23,974 nucleotides of DNA from CAZSHX01 sp964606895. Its GTDB lineage: Bacteria > Bacteroidota > Ignavibacteria > Kapaibacteriales > UBA2268. The notes beneath the pieces are model-generated. The model was not told where the DNA came from, made no database searches, and worked only from the letters and a program-made list of their open reading frames with translations. Where the stretch lies: assembly GCA_964606895.1 (NCBI GenBank), contig CAZSHX010000076.1, forward strand, positions 1 to 23,974. The letters run 5' to 3'. The position numbers and the translations under genes were made by a program. The stretch's first letter is position 1. Each line of letters begins with the position of its first letter. This document shows, piece by piece, positions 17,586 to 23,974 of the stretch.

Positions 17586-17660
17586 GTCATCCTTAGTGAA
17601 ACGAAGGATCTATACTTATAATGATACACGCATTAGATTCTTCGCTACTCTCAGAATGAC
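17586..17660. repeat. Dispersed palindromic repeat, GTCATCC/AGAATGAC type
   Basis: About 75 bp with imperfect inverted ends: GTCATCCTTAGTGAAACGAA at 17586 onwards against a right end that reads TCAGAATGAC (17651-17660). GAAGGATCTAT on the left mirrors TTAGATTCTTCG on the right. Elements of this form are very common between genes in many bacteria (recollection). It lies between the sensor kinase stop and the large T9SS gene. The rest of the gap 17338-17691 shows no gene. Confidence 0.75.
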
Positions 17661-17691
17661 GAACCATGGGACACAGTTTAAATGGCTTCTG

Positions 17692-19755
17692 CTATTTGGT
17701 TTTTGGCAAAGTAAAAGAGAATGTACTTCCCTTTCCTATTTCGCTTTCCACCCAAATTTTTTCTCCGTGTTTTTCTATAAATTCTTTGCACAAGATTAAA
17801 CCCAAACCCGTTCCTTTTTCGTGAGAAGTGCCCAAAGAAGTAACATTTATATCAATCCTGAATAATTTTTCGAGTATTTCCTTTGTCATTCCAACACCTG
17901 AATCTTTAACGGAAAAAACTATCGAATCGTTTTCAACCAAAGTATTCAAAGAAATCACACCATCTTTAGGTGTAAATTTTATAGCATTTGAAATCAGGTT
18001 TCTAACAACAGTCATAATTAAGTTTGTATCTGCTTTAACAAAAATTGAGTCTTCAATTCCATTTTCAAGCTTGATATTTTTATTATCTGCTGATAGCTGT
18101 AACAATTGAATCGCTGTATCGGCAATAATCTTCAAATTACATTCTATAGGGTCAAATTGCAGACCGCCCCTTTGTGCCTGCGACCAATCCAAAAGATTTT
18201 CCAAAAGCATATATATATTTCTGGAAGAATCTTTCATTAAATGAAGAAATTCCAGCTTATCATCTTCTGTAAGCTCGTGATAGGATTCGGTTAGCAATCT
18301 CGATACATCCCTGAAATTTCCCAGAGGATTTTTCAAATCATGGGCAATGATAGAGAAGAACTTATCTTTTGTAGCATTTAATTCATTCAGTTCGATATTT
18401 GCTTTTTCAAGACTTTTGGTTCTGTCAACAACCAAATCCTCCAGATGCTCTCCATATTCAGTAATTGTTTTATGCATGTAAAAATGACAGTTTTCCGGTT
18501 TGTTCAAACCGTTGAAAATTGCTTTTGCCATTCCCCTGCAGTCGTTATATCCGCAACTGGAACAGTTTTTAAAGTCAATTTCAGAGAACTTTTTCATAGA
18601 CTTTAAAATCTCATCAATCTGAGCTTCGTCAGGCGTTTTAATCCTGTCGTCAACCAAATTCGACAAATTTTGGTAACTTCTGTCATAAAGTCCTTTTTCC
18701 CAATATTTATTGATTATCTCGCCCAATTTTCCGGAAGTCTGATGGTTATCATCATCAGTTCCATATAAATCCTGCATTTGTTTACGTCTTTTGCTGACGC
18801 GGGATTCCAATAAATCGGAGGATACATCCTGACTTTTTGTACCCGTTCCTCCGTTACAGCCTTTCTCACAGCTAAGACAATCAACCAGAAGCGGATTAAG
18901 TCCCCGGTCTATTGTTTCGGTCAAAGTATCGAGATAATCGTAAACATATTTGGCACCCTCGATTTTCCTTGTTTTATTGCGAATTTCGGGTAGTTCTCTT
19001 ATTGCTGTTTCAAGCAGTCCCCCTGGGGATGAAAACAGTACGGCTCTTTCTGCAGGGTCATTTGCGAAATCAAGTTCAGGATAATCTCGGAGATTGATTT
19101 CGTTTTCTTCGATTAAATCAATTAATTTAGATATCGTTACGTTAAAATCGCCGATACCCGTTTCGGTGAATTCTCTCTTTTTTGCAATACAAGGCGAAAC
19201 GATTAAAATTTTGTGTTCATTGTATTGAGGATAGAACCTGCGTATCATTTTCATTGTATGAACCATCGGGCTGTCGCATGGAGCCAGATATTGTATTAAC
19301 TCCGGCTTGTAGATTTCGATGTAGGTCACGATTGCAGGGCAAGGCTGAGAGATAAGTATCTTTGGTCCCTCAGAATTAATCTTTTCGATATATGATTTAA
19401 TGGTCAATTCTGCTCCAAAGCTGACATCGAAAACTGCATCAACTCCCATCGAATTCAGCCAGCCATTCAGATGGAGGAATAAATCCGGGAAGTTAGCAAC
19501 GGTAGAAGGAGACGAAATGGCGATTATTTTTTCTCCGTTGATTAAAGCACTTATTGCCGCATCTGTGTCGTCCATGATTATTCTGGCTTTATGAGTACAT
19601 GCAATAAGGCATTGTCCGCAACCTATACAGAGATTTTCATCAACTTTGATAATTTCTCCGGTACCGTCGTTACAAAATTTTACAGGGCATACCGAGATGC
19701 ACTGATGGCAGTTTAAGCATTTGTGTTCGTCAATTTTTATCATCTTTGAAAGCAT
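17692..19755 (-). CDS. Hydrogenase-like Fe-S sensor histidine kinase (HsfB-like)
   Basis: A 687-residue protein from the chosen ATG at 19755 (a longer frame to 19812 would add an unlikely hydrophobic leader; another ATG lies 12 nt downstream). In order: two 4Fe-4S ferredoxin motifs (C13, C16, C19, C23 and C43, C46, C49, C53); an [FeFe]-hydrogenase-like domain (about 80-310) with SQPCP (C139), SPCIAKK (C189, Lys192) and C296-x3-C300; a 4Fe-4S domain with C398, C401, C406 and C423; a short coiled coil; a HisKA helix with FFSIIAHDLKNP (His472); and an HATPase with N586, N590, DSGVGM and GTGLGL. The cysteine that would relay protons in catalytic hydrogenases (TSCCP) is proline here, so it is probably not a working hydrogenase but a redox, H2 or gas sensor like the HsfB proteins. 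It is cytosolic. No response regulator is adjacent. Confidence 0.88.
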   Translation of the reverse strand: MLSKMIKIDEHKCLNCHQCISVCPVKFCNDGTGEIIKVDENLCIGCGQCLIACTHKARIIMDDTDAAISALINGEKIIAISSPSTVANFPDLFLHLNGWLNSMGVDAVFDVSFGAELTIKSYIEKINSEGPKILISQPCPAIVTYIEIYKPELIQYLAPCDSPMVHTMKMIRRFYPQYNEHKILIVSPCIAKKREFTETGIGDFNVTISKLIDLIEENEINLRDYPELDFANDPAERAVLFSSPGGLLETAIRELPEIRNKTRKIEGAKYVYDYLDTLTETIDRGLNPLLVDCLSCEKGCNGGTGTKSQDVSSDLLESRVSKRRKQMQDLYGTDDDNHQTSGKLGEIINKYWEKGLYDRSYQNLSNLVDDRIKTPDEAQIDEILKSMKKFSEIDFKNCSSCGYNDCRGMAKAIFNGLNKPENCHFYMHKTITEYGEHLEDLVVDRTKSLEKANIELNELNATKDKFFSIIAHDLKNPLGNFRDVSRLLTESYHELTEDDKLEFLHLMKDSSRNIYMLLENLLDWSQAQRGGLQFDPIECNLKIIADTAIQLLQLSADNKNIKLENGIEDSIFVKADTNLIMTVVRNLISNAIKFTPKDGVISLNTLVENDSIVFSVKDSGVGMTKEILEKLFRIDINVTSLGTSHEKGTGLGLILCKEFIEKHGEKIWVESEIGKGSTFSFTLPKTK

Positions 19756-19900
19756 ATTAATTTCTAAAAAAGTTGCAAATAAAGAGTAAATGAAAATCAA
19801 AATGAAATCCAATTATTGTTTCATACCGGGAATCATCAATTTTTCATAATTACATTTACAACCTAAAACATTATATCGGCAATCCTAAAAATTCTTTAGA

Positions 19901-20005
19901 ATGAAAACTAACTTATTCGGCTTTTTATTGATAATACTGGTTTTATATATACATTATGTTGCAGTTCGAAATATTAGGATACATTTTAAACTGAATTATT
20001 ATTAA
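19901..20005 (+). CDS. Possible 34-residue membrane peptide
   Basis: An ATG frame encodes a short basic N-terminus, a hydrophobic stretch (about residues 5-17) and a basic tail (VRNIRIHFKLNYY). The pattern fits a single membrane helix. No Shine-Dalgarno site precedes it and AT-rich DNA gives such frames by chance, so it is only a candidate. Confidence 0.15.
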   Translation: MKTNLFGFLLIILVLYIHYVAVRNIRIHFKLNYY

Positions 20006-20030
20006 AAATTATCTTATAAATATTAATTCC

Positions 20031-20062
20031 TTTGCGGACTTAACTTTATTTATTTAATTTTG
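20031..20062 (+). promoter_or_regulatory. Candidate serA promoter, Bacteroidetes type
   Basis: TTTG at 20031-20034 and TAATTTTG at 20055-20062 are 20 bp apart, close to the Bacteroidetes consensus TTTG-N19-TAnnTTTG. It would give a leader of about 120 nt before the ATG at 20188. Chance matches are frequent in this AT-rich stretch. Confidence 0.35.
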
Positions 20063-20187
20063 AAGTTCGGAATTGTTTCAGTTTATGAAAACCATAAACA
20101 AAACATTTTTATTAATTTTAAATTTAAAAATTGGAAGTTTATCCGATATAAAAATTCCTCTTTTTTTCATTTTATTTAGGAGCAGTT

Positions 20188-21090
20188 ATGAAAGTACTTA
20201 TTAGTGATGGAATCGAAGATTCCGGCAAAAAAATTCTTATTGAAGCCGGTCTCGATGTTGTTGACAAAAAGCTCACTCCCGAAGAGCTGTTAGCCGAAAT
20301 TAATCTTTACGATGCAATTATTGTCCGCTCTGCAACCAAAGTAACCAAAGAAGTTATTGATGCAGGCAAACTCAAAGCTATTGCCCGCGGCGGTGTTGGT
20401 TTGGACAATATTGACTGCGTTTATGCCAAAGAAAAAGGTATCCCTGTGCTGAACACACCCGGTGCATCCTCAATTTCGGTGGCTGAACTTGCAATCGGAC
20501 ACATGTTTGCAGTAAGTCGCTTTCTGAATCTCAGCAACACAGAAATGCGTCTTGGCAAATGGCCCAAAAAAGAATATGCAAAAGGTATGGAACTGACCGG
20601 AAAAACTCTTGGTTTAATCGGTATCGGCAACATCGGAAGAGAAACAGCAAAAAGAGCTATCGGTCTTGGTATGACCGTTATTGCTTTCGACCCGTTCATC
20701 AAAGAAATTGATCTGAATGTAAAAATGGTTGACAAAGATACTCTATTGGCAGAATCAGATTTCATTTCGCTTCATATTCCCAAAATTAAAGGTGAAGCAC
20801 CTGCTCTCGGAGCACCTGAATTCGCAAAATGCAAAAAAGGTGTTGTCGTTATCAATTGTGCCCGCGGCGGTGTAGTTTCCGAAAAAGACTTGCTCGATGC
20901 TTTGAATAGCGGAATCGTTCGCTATGCAGGTATTGACGTTTTCGAAAATGAACCCGTAACCGAAGCTCAGTCAGGTTTGATTAATCACCCGAGAGTAAGC
21001 ATTACGCCGCACATCGGTGCGTCAACGGACGAAGCTCAGGACCGCGTCGGAGTGGAAATTGCAACTAAAGTAGTGAATGCACTGAAATAA
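20188..21090 (+). CDS. serA: D-3-phosphoglycerate dehydrogenase, short form
   Basis: Oxidises 3-phosphoglycerate to 3-phosphohydroxypyruvate with NAD, the first step of serine synthesis; cytosolic. At 300 residues it is the short type without an ACT or ASB regulatory domain, so feedback by serine through ACT is not expected. Motifs: ARGGVGLDNID (about 66-76), the Rossmann fingerprint GLIGIGNIG (142-150), NCARGGVVSEKDL with catalytic Arg226, DVFENEP with Glu255, and TPHIGAST with His275. Closely related 2-hydroxyacid dehydrogenases are the alternative, but ARGGVGLDNID and the C-terminal motifs favour SerA. AGGAG lies 5 nt before the ATG. The S23 cassette begins 8 bp after its stop and separates it from the DUF1015 gene. 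Confidence 0.92.
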   Translation: MKVLISDGIEDSGKKILIEAGLDVVDKKLTPEELLAEINLYDAIIVRSATKVTKEVIDAGKLKAIARGGVGLDNIDCVYAKEKGIPVLNTPGASSISVAELAIGHMFAVSRFLNLSNTEMRLGKWPKKEYAKGMELTGKTLGLIGIGNIGRETAKRAIGLGMTVIAFDPFIKEIDLNVKMVDKDTLLAESDFISLHIPKIKGEAPALGAPEFAKCKKGVVVINCARGGVVSEKDLLDALNSGIVRYAGIDVFENEPVTEAQSGLINHPRVSITPHIGASTDEAQDRVGVEIATKVVNALK

Positions 21091-21191
21091 GTGTTGAAAT
21101 GTTTAGTTGTTTAGGTGGTTAGTTGCTGGAATAAAGAGATGTTCATTGCTAATTTGATTCATATTTTTTATTTATAGATGAGTTTAAGAGA

Positions 21192-21560
21192 ATGAGTAAT
21201 ATTTATTCATTTGAAAAACTGGATGTTTGGCAGAATTCAAGAAAATTCGCTTTGGAAATTAGAAAGATAACAAGAAAATTTCCTAATAGTGAACTTTTTG
21301 GGTTAGTTTCTCAATTGAACAGAGCATCTCTTTCAATTGCATCAAATATCGCTGAAGGTTCAACCCGTAATACAGGGAAAGACCAGGCTCATTTTACTTC
21401 AATTGCTTATGGCTCATGCATGGAAGTATTATGTCAGTTATTGATTTCTTTCGATTTAGCCTACATTGACGAAGATGAACTCAGTCAATTAAGAAGCTCA
21501 ATTGAAGAAATATCAAATAAACTCAATGCACTCAGAAGTTATCAATTAAGCAGAAAATGA
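21192..21560 (+). CDS. Four-helix-bundle protein, S23/23S rRNA IVS family
   Basis: A 122-residue, all-helical protein with the family signature: YSFEKLDVWQNSRKFALEI at the start, FPNSELFGLVSQLNRASLSI, the near-invariant SNIAEGSTR (about 52-60), then FTSIAYGSCMEVLCQL and a C-terminal helix ending LRSYQL. Family members form pentameric bundles with a basic face. The related Avd protein assists the reverse transcriptase of diversity-generating retroelements, and others are encoded in 23S rRNA intervening sequences, but the function of stand-alone members is not established. No reverse transcriptase, variable repeat or rRNA is nearby, so neither role is directly supported here. The ribosome binding site is weak (AAGAGA). 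It is the only gene inside the inverted-repeat cassette. Confidence 0.92.
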   Translation: MSNIYSFEKLDVWQNSRKFALEIRKITRKFPNSELFGLVSQLNRASLSIASNIAEGSTRNTGKDQAHFTSIAYGSCMEVLCQLLISFDLAYIDEDELSQLRSSIEEISNKLNALRSYQLSRK

Positions 21561-21584
21561 CTCTTAGTTCTTCAAACAGCTGAT

Positions 21585-21632
21585 CAACTAAACAACTAAA
21601 CGACTAAACAACTAAACGACTAAACAACTAAA
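21585..21632. repeat. Six 8-bp units c[a/g]actaaa
   Basis: Six perfect-length units, the sequence being caactaaa twice and then cgactaaa and caactaaa alternating. The reverse-complement version (three less regular units) stands at 21102-21125 on the other side of the S23 gene. Transcribed, the two sides could pair into a long stem whose base touches the ribosome binding site AGGA (21637-21640) of the DUF1015 gene. Confidence 0.92.
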
Positions 21633-21644
21633 CATTAGGAAACT

Positions 21645-22886
21645 ATGGCTCAATTACGTCCCTTCAAAGCTTTCAGGCCCAAACCGGAATTAGCCGGCGA
21701 AGTTGCCTCAAAGCCTTATGATGTCTTGAATTCTGCAGAAGCCAGAGAGGAAGTCGTGGGACACCCTCTTTCGTTTCTGCATGTAGGCAAACCCGAAATA
21801 GACCTTGACCCGGGCATCAATCTTTACGACCAGAAGGTCTATCAAAAAGGAAAAGAAAATCTTTGGAAACTTATCAATGACGGTGCTCTTCAGCAAGACC
21901 CCGAACCCTATTTCTATCTTTATGCTCAAACCATGAACGGTAGAACTCAATACGGCTTGGTAGGCTGTGCTTCGGTGGAAGACTACTGGAATGACATAAT
22001 CAAAAAGCATGAGAAAACCCGCAAGGACAAAGAAGAAGACCGCACCAACCATGTCCGCGTTACCAACGCACATACAGGTCCGATTTTTCTGACTTATCCC
22101 GATGACGAGGTCATAAATGCAATTGTTGACGAATTGAAAAACACAACTCCCGAAAATGACCATGTTGCACTTGACGGTATTCGCCATCAGTCATGGGTGA
22201 TTAAGGATAAGGCTTTAATCGAGAAAATTCAGAGTACTTTGGCTGAAGTACCCTATTTCTATGTAGCCGACGGACATCACCGTTCTGCCGCCGCAGGTAT
22301 TGCAGGCAGAGAACGCCAAAAAGCGAATCCGAACAACAAAGGCGACGAAGAATACAATTACTTCCTTGCTGTACTTTTCCCCGCTAGCCATCTTTACATA
22401 ATGGATTACAACCGCGTTGTAAAAGATTTGAACGGCAACACAAAAGAAGAATATTTCGAAAAGCTTGGCAAAGTGTTCTCAATTAAAGAATCAGCCGGAA
22501 CTTGCCATCCATCGAAAAAAGGAGAAGTCGGGATGTACTTCGAAGGCAAATGGTACCAACTGAATGCCAACGAGGAACTTGTCGGCAATCCCGATCCTGT
22601 GGAAAGTCTTGATGTGGCAATCTTGCAAAAGTATGTTCTCGACCCCATTCTTGGAGTTGACGACCCGAGAACGAGCAAACGAGTTGATTTCGTTGGCGGA
22701 ATCCGCGGTTTGGAAGAACTTGAAAGAAGAGTTGACTCAGGCGAGATTAAAGTAGCTTTTGCAATGTATGCAACTTCAGTACACGAATTGATATCAATAG
22801 CAGATGCCGGCAAAATAATGCCTCCAAAATCCACATGGTTCGAGCCGAAACTTCGTGACGGTTTATTCGTTCATTTTTTGGATTAA
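21645..22886 (+). CDS. DUF1015 family protein, probably linked to serine metabolism
   Basis: A 413-residue protein with the DUF1015 hallmarks: the opening RPFKAFRPKPELA with KPYDVL (about 23-28), the basic-acidic HEKTRKDKEEDR (122-133), a conserved NAHTGPIFLTY (141-151) and the ADGHHRSAAA motif (208-217). Full length for the family. DGHHR motifs also occur in ParB/sulfiredoxin-like proteins such as the archaeal serine kinase SerK, and DUF1015 genes often sit next to serA (recollection). Together with serA just upstream, a role in serine or phosphoserine chemistry is a reasonable inference but not shown. AGGA lies 4 nt before the ATG, immediately after the cassette end. A hairpin follows 28 bp after the stop. 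Confidence 0.88.
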   Translation: MAQLRPFKAFRPKPELAGEVASKPYDVLNSAEAREEVVGHPLSFLHVGKPEIDLDPGINLYDQKVYQKGKENLWKLINDGALQQDPEPYFYLYAQTMNGRTQYGLVGCASVEDYWNDIIKKHEKTRKDKEEDRTNHVRVTNAHTGPIFLTYPDDEVINAIVDELKNTTPENDHVALDGIRHQSWVIKDKALIEKIQSTLAEVPYFYVADGHHRSAAAGIAGRERQKANPNNKGDEEYNYFLAVLFPASHLYIMDYNRVVKDLNGNTKEEYFEKLGKVFSIKESAGTCHPSKKGEVGMYFEGKWYQLNANEELVGNPDPVESLDVAILQKYVLDPILGVDDPRTSKRVDFVGGIRGLEELERRVDSGEIKVAFAMYATSVHELISIADAGKIMPPKSTWFEPKLRDGLFVHFLD

Positions 22887-22914
22887 GATTTACTTCCCCT
22901 CGTTTATTTTTTAG

Positions 22915-22950
22915 AGTGTGTCATTCCTGCGAAAGCGGGAATGACACACT
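22915..22950. repeat. 16-bp palindrome with GAAA loop (GTGTCATTCC type)
   Basis: AGTGTGTCATTCCTGC (22915-22930) pairs with GCGGGAATGACACACT (22935-22950), one G-T pair, around a GAAA loop. It lies 28 bp after the DUF1015 stop, so it may end or protect that transcript, but no T-tract follows on the plus strand. The form is that of dispersed GTCATTCC-type repeats. The rest of 22887-23098 shows no gene. Confidence 0.8.
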
Positions 22951-23098
22951 TTATAGTGATTTATTGATTCGCACATGTTTATAAATATATAATTATTTCA
23001 ATTGCAAGAAGCATCTTTTAAAATTTATTTTTCGGTCTGCGTCTTTAAACATAAGGACGGAATTATTTAAACCTATTTTTCAAAAATGATTGATAGCG

Positions 23099-23935
23099 AT
23101 GAAAATTGAATTAAAATATTTATTTGTGCTGATTATTTTTACCTTCATCTCTTATCAGCCCACAGTAGCCGAAAAGTGGATAAACTTTACTAATGGAGAG
23201 AATATCCGAGTATTAAAACATGTTGGGGATAATATATGGATTGGTTCAACTGCTGGAATTTGTATACTCAATAAACTGTCCGGTGAAAAAATATTTTTAA
23301 ATAAAGCTAACTCTAAATTACCGAGTAATATTATAACTGCATTTGAACTTGATAATAGCGGTACTCTTTGGATTGGTACAGATAACGGATTATGCTCTGT
23401 TAACGGAACAATTTGGACCATATATAATAGCACCAATACTATACTATCTAATAATCGTGTTACTTCAATAGCAATTGATTCAAACCAAAACATTTTCATA
23501 GGCATCTACAATTCGGGTTTTTATAAATTTGACAGAACCAATTGGAAGTTGTTTAATACATCAAACAGCAAATTAATAAACGATAATGTTGTCTCAATAT
23601 GTGTAGATAAAAGAAACAGGGTTTGGATTGCCAGCTCTACAATATACGGTGAGGGAAATGCAATTGACAGATTAGATGGGAATAATTGGTGGAGAACATA
23701 TTATGCTAAGAGACTAAACAAATTAATTACTGATAAAAACGACAATATTTGGGTTGGTGCTTCAGCTACTGATGTCGGAGAATGGGCACCACTTGCCAGA
23801 TACAGCGATTCAGTAAAAACTATCTGGGGCCGAGATAATTCAACACTGTCCCAAGATGAGATTCTATCTCTCGATAAAGATACTAACAATTTAATTTGGT
23901 TAGGAATTAGTGATTTTGGACTAGTGTTAAGTTAA
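23099..23935 (+). CDS. Secreted Reg_prop beta-propeller protein, possibly truncated
   Basis: A 278-residue protein from the ATG at 23099 (a TTG at 23090 would add three residues). Signal peptide at residues 1-24 (hydrophobic LKYLFVLIIFTFI, cut near VAE). Six repeats of the two-component regulator propeller type follow: NIWIGSTAGI, TLWIGTDNGL, NIFIGIYNSG, RVWIASSTIYG, NIWVGASATD and LIWLGISDFG, spaced about 40 residues apart. Unlike the other propeller proteins here it has no T9SS sorting domain, and it stops within the last repeat. It may be cut short by a stop codon, or be a small soluble propeller. No Shine-Dalgarno site is visible. Ligand unknown. Confidence 0.78.
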   Translation: MKIELKYLFVLIIFTFISYQPTVAEKWINFTNGENIRVLKHVGDNIWIGSTAGICILNKLSGEKIFLNKANSKLPSNIITAFELDNSGTLWIGTDNGLCSVNGTIWTIYNSTNTILSNNRVTSIAIDSNQNIFIGIYNSGFYKFDRTNWKLFNTSNSKLINDNVVSICVDKRNRVWIASSTIYGEGNAIDRLDGNNWWRTYYAKRLNKLITDKNDNIWVGASATDVGEWAPLARYSDSVKTIWGRDNSTLSQDEILSLDKDTNNLIWLGISDFGLVLS

Positions 23936-23959
23936 TTAGGAAATGACGCATAATGTTCG

Positions 23960-23967
23960 TATATTTG
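23960..23967 (+). promoter_or_regulatory. Possible -7 box for a gene beyond the window
   Basis: TATATTTG followed by CAT fits the TAnnTTTG consensus of Bacteroidetes promoters. It lies at the very end of the window, so the gene it would serve is not visible. No -33 TTTG was found at the expected distance. Confidence 0.25.
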
Positions 23968-23974
23968 CATCTAA

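Larger units (their letters stand above)
19756..20187. other. Divergent promoter region between sensor kinase and serA
   Basis: About 430 bp between genes pointing away from each other, so promoters for both should lie here. It is strongly AT-rich. I see one short ORF (19901-20005), one promoter-like site for serA, and a serA ribosome binding site AGGAG at 20178-20182. No RNA gene or terminator was recognised. Confidence 0.55.
21098..21636. mobile_element. S23 (four-helix-bundle) cassette with 17-bp inverted terminal repeats
   Basis: AATGTTTAGTTGTTTAG (21098-21114) and CTAAACAACTAAACATT (21620-21636) are perfect reverse complements and bracket a single S23 gene. Just inside lie 8-bp arrays of the same sense: three tttagttg-like units on the left (21102-21125) and six c[a/g]actaaa units on the right (21585-21632). 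The 539-bp block starts 8 bp after the serA stop and ends 8 bp before the DUF1015 ATG, so it fills the whole gap. S23 genes are known from intervening sequences in 23S rRNA genes of Leptospira and others, where complementary ends form a stem that is cut out. This copy lies in a metabolic operon instead. No target-site duplication is visible and no transposase is encoded, so mobility is inference. Confidence 0.7.

Noticed and set aside
17692..19812. Longer start for the sensor kinase at 19812
   Set aside because: It would add a hydrophobic leader (FILIFIYSLFATF) before a cytosolic ferredoxin domain; ATGs at 19755 and 19743 sit right before the conserved region.
21192..21560. Avd protein of a diversity-generating retroelement
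   Set aside because: The fold family is the same, but there is no reverse transcriptase, template repeat or variable repeat in the window.
21585..21632. CRISPR or simple microsatellite
   Set aside because: Units are 8 bp and contiguous with no spacers; the mirrored copy on the other side of the S23 gene makes it part of a paired structure, not a chance microsatellite.
22915..22950. Plain rho-independent terminator after DUF1015
   Set aside because: The stem is strong but no T-run follows on the plus strand, and the sequence matches a dispersed repeat type; kept as a repeat with possible transcript-end role.

Overview
The window looks like chromosomal DNA from a low-GC member of the Bacteroidota/Chlorobiota (FCB) group, possibly a Kapabacteria/Ignavibacteria-like lineage. 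The reasons are several secreted proteins ending in a Por secretion system (T9SS) type A sorting domain, large beta-propeller secreted proteins, a PD40/OmpA-like envelope protein, and many short palindromic intergenic repeats. The phylum assignment is inference. No rRNA, tRNA, CRISPR array, transposase or phage gene was seen.

Layout. Bases 1-865 hold a head-to-tail array of a 347-bp repeat (two full units and one partial), each full unit carrying four short 3-nt-loop hairpins and a divergent core. Bases 987-3540 (minus strand) are a two-gene unit: a 30-cysteine secreted protein of unknown function followed by a T9SS-sorted Asp-box propeller protein. The sorting domain of the propeller protein contains two palindromic-repeat insertions read in frame. 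Bases 4042-7667 (minus) are an ATP-grasp gene directly abutting mutS. mutS is split by what looks like a one-base deletion near 6469. Then come a PD40/OmpA-like envelope protein (7772-9769), a solitary imidazolonepropionase gene hutI (9828-11075), a second Asp-box T9SS protein (11199-13556), a small 14-cysteine secreted protein related to the one at 2422-3540, and a 903-residue multidomain T9SS protein with a textbook terminator (14569-14603). Next is a hybrid sensor kinase (17692-19755) joining two ferredoxin-type clusters, an [FeFe]-hydrogenase-like H-domain lacking the proton-relay cysteine, a further Fe-S domain, and a histidine kinase.

From 20188 the genes are on the plus strand: serA (phosphoglycerate dehydrogenase, short form) and a DUF1015 protein, probably originally one operon. 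Between them sits a compact 539-bp cassette: a four-helix-bundle S23 (23S rRNA intervening-sequence family) gene bounded by perfect 17-bp inverted terminal repeats and CAACTAAA-type 8-bp arrays. It fills the whole serA-DUF1015 gap. A Reg_prop-type beta-propeller gene that may be truncated ends the window.

The strongest candidates for something new are the inverted-repeat-bounded S23 cassette, the hydrogenase-like histidine kinase, the secreted cysteine-rich family found twice here, and the use of palindromic repeats as in-frame protein insertions. At least five distinct palindromic or hairpin repeat families occur in 24 kb, so the genome is probably rich in such elements.
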